64,000 bases of DNA from Acinetobacter johnsonii CIP 64.6 (GCF_000368045.1 NZ_KB849236.1:913731-977730); one strand, 5' to 3'. Shown: positions 16,804 to 26,799, counted from the first letter of the stretch. The notes: generated by a model from the sequence alone, not told the origin. Numbers and translations are program-made.

Positions 16804-17409
16804 TTAATCAGTATCTTTGAGTTGATTGATATCCACTGCATCACCAATGGTATAAAAGTGTCCGCCTGCAACATGGTGGATGCTTTTCCACTCATCTGCG
16901 GCTTCATGGTAGTACCAATGGCCATCTCTAAAAACACGATCATCTGCATAAGCGGCAATGACTTTGCCAATAAATAAGTCATGCTGCTGCTGATTATGCG
17001 ATTCAGGAATGAGTTCACACAGAATCCATGCGCTACAGCCTTCAACCACTGGAATTGGGCTGTGACCAAACTGAAAAAGTTCGACCCCACACTGACGTAA
17101 CTTTTCAGGAGCATCATATTGACTGATCATGCCCAGTGCGTAGACCATTTTCAGCTGTTTAAGTGTAGGGACTTGCAGCGCAAACAAACCCGATTTTTCA
17201 ATAATACTGCGGGTTTTCGTAGATTTATCGAGTACCACCGTCACTTTGGCTGGGCTAAACTCTAGGGCGCATGCCCAAGCCGCGGCCATGACATTGGTGC
17301 TTTCATCATCTTGACTGGAAACCAGCACGGTTGGGCCGTGGTTGAGTAGCCGATATGCTTTTTCTAAAGGGACGGGCAGAATGTGAGGATTAAGCAAAGA
17401 TTGATTCAT
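16804..17409 (-). CDS. Flavin reductase family protein (FMN-binding split barrel)
   Basis: About 201 residues, read from ATG 17409; the frame opens four codons earlier at a GTG. The pattern GPTVLVSSQDDESTNVMAAAWACALEFSP followed by KSTKTRSIIEKSGLFALQVP is characteristic of flavin reductase-like domains that bind FMN. The late segment HHVAGGHFYTIGD completes the barrel. The electron acceptor or partner oxygenase is not encoded nearby, so the role is open. It is divergent from the TcyP gene. Confidence 0.8.
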   Translation of the reverse strand: MNQSLLNPHILPVPLEKAYRLLNHGPTVLVSSQDDESTNVMAAAWACALEFSPAKVTVVLDKSTKTRSIIEKSGLFALQVPTLKQLKMVYALGMISQYDAPEKLRQCGVELFQFGHSPIPVVEGCSAWILCELIPESHNQQQHDLFIGKVIAAYADDRVFRDGHWYYHEAADEWKSIHHVAGGHFYTIGDAVDINQLKDTD

Positions 17410-17568
17410 GTAAAAGAACACTTTAACAGTCGTTTAAATGCTTTATACCACATTCTAAAACTGCCAATTCAGTCTAAATTTGTACATTCAGCGTGGAATA
17501 TGGCGCAAAACAGTAAGCCCGTTTAAATTTTGATTTATAATTATGACAGCATCATTTAGGGAAACAAT

Positions 17569-18957
17569 ATGAATATCCCCTTAATCGTCAATGTCATCAT
17601 TTTTATTGCATTGCTTTTTTTACTGGGCCGAACCCGTAAAACCGATTGGAGTTTAGCGAAGAAAGTACTGGCAGGTCTCTGTCTCGGTATTGTTTTTGGT
17701 CTCGCTTTACATGGGTTTTATGGTACGAATTCGCCTGTACTGCAAGAGTCAGTACAGTGGTTTAATTTGGTCGGCAAAGGCTATGTCAAACTACTACAAA
17801 TGGTGGTGATGCCTTTGGTATTTGTTTCCATTTTAGGCGCTGTGATTAAGCTGCACGATGTGGGTTCATTGGGTAAAATTAGTTTTATCAGTATTGGGAC
17901 TTTGTTATTTACCACAGCGATTGCTGCATTTGTCGGTGTGGTGGTGACCAATCTGTTCGGCTTAACTGCGGCAGGTTTAGTGCAAGGGACACAAGAAACA
18001 GAACGTTTAAATACGATTCAAACTGACTATGTCGGGCAAGTGGCTGACTTGCAAGTGCCTGATTTATTTCTGTCATTTATACCGAGCAATCCTTTTGCCG
18101 AGCTGACAGGGGCACATCCAACGTCCATTATTAGTGTAGTCATTTTTGCAGTGTTTTTAGGCATTGCAGGCTTGAACCTCATGAAAGCGGATGCTGAGAA
18201 AGGGCAAAAGCTGTTGTCTGCAATTGACATCTTGCAAGCGTGGGTCATGAAGTTGGTGCGTCTAATTATGATGCTCACGCCTTATGGTGTGTTCGCACTC
18301 ATGACCAATATTGTGGCCAACTCTAAAATGGCAGACATCTTAAACTTAGGTGGCTTCTTGGTTGCGTCTTATATCGGTTTGGCGATTATGTTTATCGTAC
18401 ACGCCGTGATTTTGGCGCTCACAGGTGTGAACCCAATTCAGTTCTTTAAAAAGGTTTGGCCTGTGCTGACCTTTGCGTTTACTAGCCGTTCAAGTGCTGC
18501 CAGTATCCCTTTAAATATTGAAGCGCAAACACGACGTCTGGGTGTACCAGAGTCGATTGCCAGCTTTTCAGCATCATTTGGTACGACCATTGGGCAAAAT
18601 GGCTGTGCGGGGCTGTATCCTGCGATGTTGGCTGTTATGGTTGCACCGACAGTAGGTATTAATCCACTCGATCCGCTTTGGATTTTGACTTTGGTTTGTG
18701 TCGTGACCTTGAGCTCGATTGGGGTGGCGGGTGTAGGTGGTGGAGCAACATTTGCAGCACTGATTGTCCTGCCGATGCTGGGCTTGCCTGTGACTTTGGT
18801 TGCACTGCTCATTTCAATTGAGCCTTTAATTGATATGGGACGTACGGCTTTGAATGTGAATGGTTCTATGACCGCAGGTGTCGTGACCAGCCAAGTCTTA
18901 TGTCAAACCGATAAGCGTATTTTTGAGCAAGACAATGTGGACTTAAAAGAAGTCTAA
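17569..18957 (+). CDS. tcyP: L-cystine:cation symporter, TcyP-like
   Basis: 462 residues of the dicarboxylate/amino acid:cation symporter fold. SRSSAASIPLNIEAQTRRLG is the serine-rich re-entrant loop, and FSASFGTTIGQNGCAGLYPA has the conserved second loop. The N-terminal layout (TRKTDWSLAKKVLAGLCLGIVFG) matches TcyP/YdjN more closely than GltP or DctA. It would import cystine as a sulfur source. It is single, with an AGGGAAA ribosome site and its own terminator. Confidence 0.85.
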   Translation: MNIPLIVNVIIFIALLFLLGRTRKTDWSLAKKVLAGLCLGIVFGLALHGFYGTNSPVLQESVQWFNLVGKGYVKLLQMVVMPLVFVSILGAVIKLHDVGSLGKISFISIGTLLFTTAIAAFVGVVVTNLFGLTAAGLVQGTQETERLNTIQTDYVGQVADLQVPDLFLSFIPSNPFAELTGAHPTSIISVVIFAVFLGIAGLNLMKADAEKGQKLLSAIDILQAWVMKLVRLIMMLTPYGVFALMTNIVANSKMADILNLGGFLVASYIGLAIMFIVHAVILALTGVNPIQFFKKVWPVLTFAFTSRSSAASIPLNIEAQTRRLGVPESIASFSASFGTTIGQNGCAGLYPAMLAVMVAPTVGINPLDPLWILTLVCVVTLSSIGVAGVGGGATFAALIVLPMLGLPVTLVALLISIEPLIDMGRTALNVNGSMTAGVVTSQVLCQTDKRIFEQDNVDLKEV

Positions 18958-18986
18958 GCTGAGAAATATATCGCTTATGAACTGAA

Positions 18987-19022
18987 AAGAAGCCTATCTT
19001 CATGATTAGGCTTCTTTTTATT
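18987..19022 (+). terminator. Intrinsic terminator of tcyP
   Basis: AAGAAGCCTA and TAGGCTTCTT form a 10-pair stem followed by TTTATT. Confidence 0.8.
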
Positions 19023-19109
19023 GGGCGTGTATCCATAAATGACTAAAAACTGTATCTATTTTTTTGCGCAGTTTTTTGCAAAATAAAGCTTCAATTTAGG
19101 AGAAAAACG

Positions 19110-19937
19110 ATGAAAATGTATCAAGTCGATGCCTTTACAACTGAATTATTCAAAGGTAATCCTGCCGCTGTGATTGTACGTGATGAATGGTTAGCAGTAG
19201 ATTTGATGCAGAATATTGCCTTGGAAAATAATTTGGCAGAAACGGCTTTTGTGAAAGTCATTGATGCTGAAAATTATGAAATTCGCTGGTTTACCCCTCA
19301 GGTTGAAGTGGAATTTTGTGGGCACGCGACTTTAGCCAGTAGTTTCATCCTGTTTCGGGATTATACCGATGCTAAACGTATCCAGTTTCATGTGAAAGAC
19401 TTGGGTGTTTTTATCATTGATCAAGATGTTGATGGCAAGATTCATATGAATTTTCCAATTCGTGCACCGCAAAAGTTAGAAGACTATCCTGCGGAAATTC
19501 ATGAATTGGTCGATTGTGAAATTAAAGAAGTCTATTTAAACCCACAGGCTTATATTTTAGTGTGTGAGTCTGAGCAGGCAGTTAAGGATGCCAAACCGAA
19601 CTTAGATAAAATTCGTCAAATGGCAGAAAAGCATAAAGTCAGTACCGCGATTACCGCTGAAAACTTGGATGTTACCCTGACCTCAACGTCTCAAGACTAT
19701 GATTATATCGCGCGTTATTTCGCACCGCATAAAGGCATCAATGAAGACCCTGTGACAGGCTCCATGCATACAGGTCTTGCGCCCTTGTGGGCGGAGAAGT
19801 TGGGTAAAACCTCATTGATTGCCTATCAGGCATCGAGCCGTGGAGGATTACTTTATTGCGATATTCAGTCTGCAATGCGGATCCAAATTTCTGGCTATGC
19901 CAAGTTATATATGACGGCTGAACTTTACTTAGATTAA
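19110..19937 (+). CDS. PhzF-family isomerase/epimerase-like protein
   Basis: 275 residues. The start YQVDAFTTELFKGNPAAV and the catalytic Glu in NNLAETAFV are characteristic of PhzF-like proteins, related to diaminopimelate epimerase. The conserved EVEFCGHATLA and NEDPVTGSMHTGLAP motifs are also present. The actual substrate of most members is unknown, and the phenazine pathway is absent here. It has a strong AGGAG ribosome site and is monocistronic. Confidence 0.88.
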   Translation: MKMYQVDAFTTELFKGNPAAVIVRDEWLAVDLMQNIALENNLAETAFVKVIDAENYEIRWFTPQVEVEFCGHATLASSFILFRDYTDAKRIQFHVKDLGVFIIDQDVDGKIHMNFPIRAPQKLEDYPAEIHELVDCEIKEVYLNPQAYILVCESEQAVKDAKPNLDKIRQMAEKHKVSTAITAENLDVTLTSTSQDYDYIARYFAPHKGINEDPVTGSMHTGLAPLWAEKLGKTSLIAYQASSRGGLLYCDIQSAMRIQISGYAKLYMTAELYLD

Positions 19938-20038
19938 GTTGTAATTCTCTTAAATTAAAACTACTGGTGAAAAATAAGCATTGATTAAAATGCTATTTTT
20001 CACCAAATTACTATAAAAATAATTTCACTTTCCTCTAT

Positions 20039-20057
20039 GATGTTGAGAATCATTCAT
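20039..20057 (+). promoter_or_regulatory. Possible Fur box upstream of the M16 peptidase gene
   Basis: GATGTTGAGAATCATTCAT matches 13 of 19 positions of the Fur consensus GATAATGATAATCATTATC, with the central GA.AATCATT conserved. It lies 27 bases before the ATG at 20084, downstream of a TATAAA-like box. It is suggestive of iron control but based on one by-eye match. Confidence 0.3.
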
Positions 20058-20083
20058 ATTTTGTCGAATTATTTGGAAAAATA

Positions 20084-22861
20084 ATGTTAATGCGTTTTAA
20101 AACATTGAGTTTGTCGGTATTGCTACTTGGCTTTGGGGGCACAGTATGGGCACAACCCGTATTGGTAAAATCGGAACAGAAAATTGAAGAATATAAATTA
20201 GATAACGGTTTACGCATTATTCTTGCGCCAAACGATAAAGAAAATAAAGTGTATATGAACATGGTCTATTTGACTGGTTCATTGAACGACCCAAAAGGTA
20301 AGGGCGGTTTAGCGCACCTATTGGAACACTTAGCGTTCAAGGGGACTAAAAATGTTCCAGGGGACGAGTTTCAACGCCGTTTAGATCAATACGGTTTAAT
20401 GAATAATGCCAGCACGGACTATTATTCAACCAAATTTATTAATGTGGTTCGTCCTGAACAAAATGCAATTAATGAGCTAATTCATCTTGAAGCAGAGCGT
20501 ATGGACGGTTTGGTGCTCCAAGAAAAAGATGTACCGTCGGAAATCGCGATTGTAAAACGCGAGCGTGAAGTCCGTATGGATCAGCCTTTTTCAGTGCTCA
20601 TGGATCAGATGTGGAAGTCCGCTTATGGCAATCAATATTTAGGGCGTTTACCGATTGGTGATTTAAATGAGTTACAGTCAATCAAAATGGCTGAACTGAA
20701 TAAGTTTTATCGTGACTGGTATGCACCGAATAATGCGGTATTTGTCATTTCAGGTAAGTTTGACCAAGCTGCTGTACTGAAGCAGATAGATGAAAAGTTT
20801 AGTGCGATTAAAGCGCGTGCTGTGCCTGCGAAAGTCAAAGTGCCTGTCTTAGATGCCAGTAAGATTAAAGAACGCCAGTTTGTGGTGAAAAAGGGCAGTA
20901 ATTTCGCCAAATATAATATCTACCTGAATGGTAAAAACGAGAACATTAAGACCGCGTTGGCGGTGTCACCGTATTTATACACCATGCAACCCAGTGGGCA
21001 TTTGTACCAAAGCATTGTAGAAACGGGAACGGCGACAGCTGTTCAGTCGACCACATGGTTAGACCAAGATTTTAATATGGTGTTTATGGGCGCAGTTTAT
21101 GCCCCCAACCATGATGTGAAGAAAGTCGAGTCGGCTTTGGTTACTGGTGTAGAAAAAACACCAAGCTTCAATGAGGTTGAGCTCAACCGTGTGAAGAGCA
21201 TGATTAAAAATGCCCAAGAAAGCATGTTCAGCAGTGCAACGGCAGTCGGTGGCATGCTCAGTGACTATGTGGTTTCTGCCAATGGTGATTGGACACAATA
21301 CTTTAAAGATCAGCAACAATTACAACAGCTCAGCGTTACTGATGTGAACCAACGTTTAGATGACTTTTTAGTGCCTGAGCATCGTATTTCAGGCACTATT
21401 TTACCGACCCCAGAAGATCAGAAAAAAGCACTTGAACAAGCGGCAGCAGCGACCCCAGCAAAAACTTTAGACCAACAAGCCGTTGCTGAAGAACCATTGA
21501 AAGATATCAGTGCGTATAAGGCAGAAGTGGCTGGATATGTAAAAAGCTCAAAGCAATATTTAGAAAGTGCTGAAAAACAAATTCAGCGTGGCAAGTTAAA
21601 AAATGGCATGCAATATGCGCTGTACCCAAGTACTACGCGTGACGATAAGACCTATGCCACCATTTCAATTGACTTTGGTACTGCAGAAACTTTGTTTAAT
21701 AAAGCAGAGTTGTTAGATCTGACTTCTTATTTATTGCTCAGAGCATCAACTCAATATAGCTTGCAAGATATTGCCGATCATTCTATAGATGCGGGTGGTG
21801 GTGCAAGTGCAGCAAGTAATGGCAATGGGATTAATATTTCAATCGTGGCGAAGAAAGAAAAGTTTGATGAATTTTTTAACTTCGTGATTGATGTCCTTAA
21901 AAATCCAACCTTTGAACAAAGCCAGTTTGATTTGATTAAGTCACAAAGCTTAGCAAGTCTAGATCGACCGTATACTGAACCTGAAACTGTAGCGGCTTTA
22001 ACCATTGCTCGTTTACTTGAAACTTATCCAATTGGGGATATTCGACATCACTTCGAGCCTGAATATGTCAAGAAGCAGTATCAGACCGCAACACAAGCTC
22101 AGGTTAAACAGTTGTATCAGCAGTTTTTCGCGATGAATCATGCACAAATTTCGGTGACGGGTGTGATTGATACGAAAAAGATGAAAAAGACTTTAAATCA
22201 GGCTTTTGCAAACTGGAATTCGGCAGCGCCTTATCAGCGGATTACTTCTGACTTTACGGCATATAAAGCGCAGCGTGTACATGCACTGTCAGAGCAGCGT
22301 GAGTTTGGTAGCTATCAGAGCATTATGACGTTCCCTGTGGGCACATACCACCCAGATGCACCTGCCTTACAGGTACTCGAGCACATCTTAGGTGAGTCAC
22401 AATTATCTTCTCGTTTGGCGCAAGAGCTACGTGAAAAGAATGCCTTGGTCTATGGTTTTGGCAGCAGCATTTCGCTGGATGACTGGACGGAGTCAGGAGC
22501 GCTGACGATTGATGCAAACTATAGCGCAGGTAAATCGGCTCAAGTGTCTCAGGCGGTCTATAAAGTGTTGAATGAGTTACTGGCAAAAGGCGTTACTGAA
22601 CAGGAAGTGGAAGCTGCCAAGGCCGATATTTTGAAAAAGCGTGTGACTGCACTTGAAGATAGTCGCAATATCCATCGCATGCTGATTCCTCAAATGAAAC
22701 GTAATCGTACTTTACTGGATCGTGAGCAGCGTGATTTAGCATTGGCCAAAATCAGTAGAGCTGATGTTGATGCAGTGATTCAGAAGTATATTAAGCTGGA
22801 TCAGTTGGTTGAAGTGATGGCTGACCAATATGGCAAAGCGCAGCCAGCGTTGAAAAAGTAA
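20084..22861 (+). CDS. Periplasmic M16-family (insulinase-like) peptidase, two modules
   Basis: 925 residues. The signal peptide ends at TVWAQ (about residue 24). The first M16 module carries the inverted zinc motif HLLEHLAFKGT (HxxEH near residue 83). The downstream Glu appears in ELIHLEAERMDGL. The second module (from about residue 500, KLKNGMQYALYP) has no HxxEH and would be the inactive partner that closes the clam-shell chamber. Such periplasmic enzymes degrade unfolded or imported peptides; relatives PqqL and FusC process ferredoxin for iron. The possible Fur box just upstream would fit such a role, but that is inference. Confidence 0.88.
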   Translation: MLMRFKTLSLSVLLLGFGGTVWAQPVLVKSEQKIEEYKLDNGLRIILAPNDKENKVYMNMVYLTGSLNDPKGKGGLAHLLEHLAFKGTKNVPGDEFQRRLDQYGLMNNASTDYYSTKFINVVRPEQNAINELIHLEAERMDGLVLQEKDVPSEIAIVKREREVRMDQPFSVLMDQMWKSAYGNQYLGRLPIGDLNELQSIKMAELNKFYRDWYAPNNAVFVISGKFDQAAVLKQIDEKFSAIKARAVPAKVKVPVLDASKIKERQFVVKKGSNFAKYNIYLNGKNENIKTALAVSPYLYTMQPSGHLYQSIVETGTATAVQSTTWLDQDFNMVFMGAVYAPNHDVKKVESALVTGVEKTPSFNEVELNRVKSMIKNAQESMFSSATAVGGMLSDYVVSANGDWTQYFKDQQQLQQLSVTDVNQRLDDFLVPEHRISGTILPTPEDQKKALEQAAAATPAKTLDQQAVAEEPLKDISAYKAEVAGYVKSSKQYLESAEKQIQRGKLKNGMQYALYPSTTRDDKTYATISIDFGTAETLFNKAELLDLTSYLLLRASTQYSLQDIADHSIDAGGGASAASNGNGINISIVAKKEKFDEFFNFVIDVLKNPTFEQSQFDLIKSQSLASLDRPYTEPETVAALTIARLLETYPIGDIRHHFEPEYVKKQYQTATQAQVKQLYQQFFAMNHAQISVTGVIDTKKMKKTLNQAFANWNSAAPYQRITSDFTAYKAQRVHALSEQREFGSYQSIMTFPVGTYHPDAPALQVLEHILGESQLSSRLAQELREKNALVYGFGSSISLDDWTESGALTIDANYSAGKSAQVSQAVYKVLNELLAKGVTEQEVEAAKADILKKRVTALEDSRNIHRMLIPQMKRNRTLLDREQRDLALAKISRADVDAVIQKYIKLDQLVEVMADQYGKAQPALKK

Positions 22862-22880
22862 AGATTTCAGTTCTCAGCTA

Positions 22881-22914
22881 AAAAGAACCCCTCAAAATTG
22901 AGGGGTTCTTTTTG
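22881..22914 (+). terminator. Intrinsic terminator of the M16 peptidase gene
   Basis: AAAGAACCCCTC and GAGGGGTTCTTT form a 12-pair stem with an AAAATT loop and a T run. The tail can also serve the convergent amidohydrolase gene. Confidence 0.85.
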
Positions 22915-22941
22915 TCATAGGTTTTGTGAATTAATTTTCAA

Positions 22942-24006
22942 TTAAAGCCGATAAAACTGTTTGGCATTGTGATGGAATACGCGCTCTAAAGCATCAGGCT
23001 CATAGGCAGCGACGACATCGCTAAAGGCATCGATAATATTCACTAACGATGTATTGACCGAATCCATAGGAAAGTTCGAGGCAAACATTACCCGATAGGT
23101 TCCAAAACAGGCAAGGGCATGTGTAATCATGGGATGTGCAAGGTCAAAGACTTCTTGTTTGGAAGCCAGTCGGCCTTCTTTATGAAAACGATGTCCTAAT
23201 ACAGGCATGAAAAGCCCCGACATTTTGGTATAGACATTTGGATAGCTTGCAAGTTCAGCTAAGTCGTCTTTCCAACGAAAGAAAATATTTTCCCGCGCTG
23301 TTTGTGTCATCCCTGTATTTGCACCAATTGGACCAAATAAACCTGCGGGTGTACCTAGATGGTCTAGCACAATGGAAGTTTCAGGGAACTGCTTGGCCAG
23401 ATAAATCACATCTTCAAGCTGTGTGGAATAAACCCAAGCATCAAAACTCAAGTTGTATTGGGACAGCACTTCGAAGCCTTTGAGAAATTTTTTATTGCGA
23501 TATAAGTGTGGCTCATCTGTCCACGAATGGATTGCTTTGTCTTCATGAAAAGACGCCATTTTACGAATACCACGAAAGTGTGGTGAAGCTTTATGGTGTA
23601 ATTTTAGGATTTTTTTAAAGTTACGATCACGTGGGTCAGCTGTTGCGACAATGCCACCCAATTTGACCGTATCTGCCCCAAAAGCTAAAGACTCGATAAA
23701 CTGAGTTTCCTCAACCACACCTTTACCTTTGCTGTGATGCCAACTGGCTTCAACATGTACCACTTGCTCTACTGTGTATGGGCCAGTATCGAGTTTATAG
23801 TCTTGGGGCAAATAAGGACGTGTGATATGACGGGTTAGGCCTAGGGTTTCAATCAGATCTTTAGGTTTCACCAAACGAACCATTTTGTCCAAAAGCTTAG
23901 GATGCTTACCCAATAATTTGACTGCCAAAGCCGCTGCATGTGGCGTGTTATAGGGGTCCCACTGATGGATGTGCGGATCGATGAGTGCAAAGTCCAAATG
24001 CTGCAT
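22942..24006 (-). CDS. Amidohydrolase family protein (Amidohydro_2)
   Basis: 354 residues. The metal site begins with LIDPHIHQWDP close to the N-terminus. A later IVLDHLGTPAG and RVMFASNFPMDSVN give the remaining ligands and the catalytic Asp pattern of lactonase-like TIM-barrel amidohydrolases (relatives of fuconolactonase and sulfomuconolactone hydrolase). The substrate is unknown. No sugar or aromatic pathway genes lie beside it. Confidence 0.82.
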   Translation of the reverse strand: MQHLDFALIDPHIHQWDPYNTPHAAALAVKLLGKHPKLLDKMVRLVKPKDLIETLGLTRHITRPYLPQDYKLDTGPYTVEQVVHVEASWHHSKGKGVVEETQFIESLAFGADTVKLGGIVATADPRDRNFKKILKLHHKASPHFRGIRKMASFHEDKAIHSWTDEPHLYRNKKFLKGFEVLSQYNLSFDAWVYSTQLEDVIYLAKQFPETSIVLDHLGTPAGLFGPIGANTGMTQTARENIFFRWKDDLAELASYPNVYTKMSGLFMPVLGHRFHKEGRLASKQEVFDLAHPMITHALACFGTYRVMFASNFPMDSVNTSLVNIIDAFSDVVAAYEPDALERVFHHNAKQFYRL

Positions 24007-24094
24007 GTTCTTCCCTAAGTCATATTCCTTAGCGATTACCTTACTGTAAATTGAGGTGTTGCAACATTGTATTTCGTTTCAAATACGACGAAAT

Positions 24095-24120
24095 GAAAAA
24101 AGCCTGCACGAAGCAGGCTT
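24095..24120 (-). terminator. Intrinsic terminator of the DUF3144 gene
   Basis: On the minus strand AAGCCTGCTTCGTGCAGGCTTTTTT forms a stem with the stable TTCG loop and a T run. Confidence 0.85.
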
Positions 24121-24127
24121 GGATTGA

Positions 24128-24523
24128 TCAGTGATCGTGTTTGTGGTCATGCTTATTGGCATGAAATTCTTCGTTATGACGGAAACGAAGGTAGTTTTCA
24201 AACTGTTCACAGTATTCGTCATAGTTGTCTTCAAGCATCATTTGGAACTGCTGCAAAATATAAGACATCACTTGCTCTTTGGCATCACGCATTTCATCGC
24301 CATCTTTAAAGTTGTTGGCTGCCACCCACGTGTTAAAACGGGCTGTACCAAACAACATCGCAGCACTCACTTGGCCACGTATTTCAGCAGGTTTCACTTG
24401 TGAACCTTTTTCAGTGCGACAAAAATCGTTGGCTTGCTTAATAAATTCATCTGCACGTTCAAAAAAAGCAGCATTCAACGCTTCTTCTTCGGTTACATCT
24501 GTTGCTTCAATCTTCTGAACCAT
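24128..24523 (-). CDS. DUF3144 family protein with histidine-rich tail
   Basis: 131 residues. FFERADEFIKQANDFC and SAAMLFGTARFNTWVAAN match DUF3144, a helical domain of unknown function found in proteobacteria. The C-terminus ends HANKHDHKHDH, a metal-binding type His/Asp tail after an acidic helix. No signal peptide or membrane segment is seen. It is a single gene, divergent from the unknown gene at 24638. Confidence 0.8.
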   Translation of the reverse strand: MVQKIEATDVTEEEALNAAFFERADEFIKQANDFCRTEKGSQVKPAEIRGQVSAAMLFGTARFNTWVAANNFKDGDEMRDAKEQVMSYILQQFQMMLEDNYDEYCEQFENYLRFRHNEEFHANKHDHKHDH

Positions 24524-24637
24524 GAACTTGTCCTAAAATACATAAATAACTCAGACTGCATTATAGGCAAAGCCTTGCAGAAACTAAACCTTTGCCTTAA
24601 TCTAAAAATAGCCTAAGCGATAAAATAGAGAATATCC

Positions 24638-25270
24638 ATGCAAGACGCGATTGCTGTACAAAGTTTAAAAAGTGATATTGCCTTATTGCGTCAAAATATT
24701 TGGCCACCACAAAATTTAGCCAATGTTGGAGACTTACCAATCTATTATGGTACGAAAGCGGAAGTCGAGGACTACTATCTTCAGTGGACGGGTTTGATTG
24801 AGCGGGCACAAGACTTGTTCCAACCTTTTATGGAAGATGAAGTGTTGGATGCAATTCATTTACCTAGTCATTTGAACTTACCACTGTTTTATTTTCACGT
24901 CGATCGTATTCGGATTAATAAAACCCGCGCCAAAGAGTCTAAAAGTTTTCGTGGCATTGCGAGCTTAATTGAAAAATGTGGGCAGTTTGAGCCAGAGCAA
25001 GTCCAAGCCATGCGCGCTTGGTTGGACAGCGATGATAACGCTGCCTTGGTTGCGCATAGGGAATTTATTGACCTCAGAACCTATGTGTTTCAGCATGGGC
25101 AGAGTGAATATACCCGTACCCGATTTTATGTAAATGGTATTGTGTTAAGTACCGAAGCACATTTTGAGTTGGTCGATGCTCGAGACAAACCACGTAAACA
25201 GCGCAGTGATAGCTATAACGACCCCTTAGCAGACAACAATACGTGGAAAGTATACGGCAAGTATCGCTAA
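24638..25270 (+). CDS. Conserved hypothetical protein (210 aa)
   Basis: Not recognised. A soluble, mostly helical protein without signal peptide. Mid-protein stretches rich in aromatic and charged residues (YYLQWTGLIERAQDLF, YFHVDRIRINKTRAKES) suggest a folded domain. The C-terminus is polar and basic (RDKPRKQRSDSYNDP). It is read from ATG at 24638 and converges with the CYTH-CHAD gene, leaving about 70 bases between the stops. Codon use resembles its neighbours, so it is a resident gene. Confidence 0.7.
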   Translation: MQDAIAVQSLKSDIALLRQNIWPPQNLANVGDLPIYYGTKAEVEDYYLQWTGLIERAQDLFQPFMEDEVLDAIHLPSHLNLPLFYFHVDRIRINKTRAKESKSFRGIASLIEKCGQFEPEQVQAMRAWLDSDDNAALVAHREFIDLRTYVFQHGQSEYTRTRFYVNGIVLSTEAHFELVDARDKPRKQRSDSYNDPLADNNTWKVYGKYR

Positions 25271-25338
25271 CTTAATTTCCCGTAGAAAATGGACTGCTTT
25301 GAGTCTTTCTCGGTTGATGTGTGTTTTGATTTAAACGT

Positions 25339-26799
25339 CTATTTCAACTTTTTGATTTGACTGAACTGCCTCAGCTCTTGTTCAACCAATTTTAGCATTC
25401 TATTTTTTTCCGCGGCGATCCATCCTGTGGCAAAATTATAAGCGGCTTCTGGTTCCGGGGCCTGTTGAAATAAAGCGTCTGCAACCACCAAATCATTATA
25501 GTGCCCCAAGCTTTCCTGAACTGCTTTGAGTTTTTTTAAATAGGTTTTTAATGCTTTTGCATCGAGTAAAGACGCCACAAACTCAATGCTATAACGCAGT
25601 TGTTTGACTTGCTTACGAACGCGGTGTTTTTCCTCATCTTCAAGCTGGCTAAAGTGCTCGGCATGTGCGCATATTTTATGGTGTAAAGCTTGTATCACTT
25701 TGAGTGCATGTTTTTTCAGTTTGCTTTTTGAAGGCGAATCTAGTTCTTGCTCTGTAAATAAAATTAATTCAAGCCAAAGTTGCGTCGTTTCTGGTCGTTG
25801 GAACAGGGCGCAGACATCAGAGATTGCTTCTGTACTTGGTGCAAGATGGTCTAATAGATAACCTGCCTCAATCAGTTGGGGGAGTAAATCTTCGTTCAGC
25901 GCATCGATGTCGCGGGTTCCACCTAAGGCTTGAAAAATAGTGGTGAGTTCCGTGTTCCAGTGTGGTTGAATGTCCTCCGACCATGCAGCAAAACTTTTCA
26001 GTGCGGTACGTAAACGGCGGATTGCCACGCGGGCTTGGTGCACATGCTCACTGGAGTACTGCTGTCGAGCAATTGAACTGGCATTGGGAAGTAAGTGCTG
26101 TAAGCAATTGGCCACTATGCTTTGTAGCGTTTCAGCTTCGCTTGAGGTTTTGTTCAGTACAAGAAGTGTTTGATACTGTGCAGGAAAGCAACTTTTCTGA
26201 CGAACAGCTAGAAGGCCATAGTCAGATTTACTGTGTGTGTCGAGCGACAGTTTATACTTTTGAATCCAAGGTCGTATAAATGCGATTAAATCTTCTATCG
26301 ATCCTTGTTTTAATTCAAATTCGATCTCGAAAATATCAACACTGCTTTGTTCTTTAAAAATTTTTCCAATATCGAGAGCAATTTCAACTGTACTGTTTCC
26401 AACATCCTGCAAAACGCGTAAACGTTGGATCTTGGTTTCAAAGAGCAATTCAAGGGTTGGAAGTGGAAGCCCCAAAGCGCGTTTTAATTTTTTATAGGCA
26501 GCAGGATAAGCTTCATAGTTATCTAAGTCGAGTGTAGTCGTCTCAGGTGGCGCTATATCAAATTCAAGTTCCAAGCGACTCAATGCTTTTGCGGTATTCA
26601 GTGCTTTGAAGGTTTGTTTCCATTCATCATTTTCCTGCCGACGTCGAATCGCGATGCAATGCTTAGCAAGTGTTTGATCCGCTGTATCAAAGTATTGGGC
26701 TGCTAAATGAATCGGCTCAGCCTTGAGCAGTGTAAAGGCTTTTTGCAAGGCCTTACGCTTCTTAACTGGAACTTGAAACTTAAATTCAATCTCTTGCAT
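25339..26799 (-). CDS. CYTH-CHAD protein, YgiF-like inorganic triphosphatase
   Basis: 486 residues. The N-terminal CYTH domain has the signature EIEFKFQV (ExExK) at residues 3-7, AIRRRQENDEWKQTFKAL for phosphate binding, and FEIEFELKQGS. These tunnel-fold enzymes hydrolyse triphosphate or make/break cyclic nucleotides. The C-terminal CHAD domain (from about residue 235) has the conserved basic motif HQARVAIRRLRTALKSFAAW and HRVRKQVKQLRYSIEF, which binds polyphosphate. E. coli YgiF has the same architecture. A paralogue lies 400 bases upstream on the same strand. Confidence 0.88.
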   Translation of the reverse strand: MQEIEFKFQVPVKKRKALQKAFTLLKAEPIHLAAQYFDTADQTLAKHCIAIRRRQENDEWKQTFKALNTAKALSRLELEFDIAPPETTTLDLDNYEAYPAAYKKLKRALGLPLPTLELLFETKIQRLRVLQDVGNSTVEIALDIGKIFKEQSSVDIFEIEFELKQGSIEDLIAFIRPWIQKYKLSLDTHSKSDYGLLAVRQKSCFPAQYQTLLVLNKTSSEAETLQSIVANCLQHLLPNASSIARQQYSSEHVHQARVAIRRLRTALKSFAAWSEDIQPHWNTELTTIFQALGGTRDIDALNEDLLPQLIEAGYLLDHLAPSTEAISDVCALFQRPETTQLWLELILFTEQELDSPSKSKLKKHALKVIQALHHKICAHAEHFSQLEDEEKHRVRKQVKQLRYSIEFVASLLDAKALKTYLKKLKAVQESLGHYNDLVVADALFQQAPEPEAAYNFATGWIAAEKNRMLKLVEQELRQFSQIKKLK

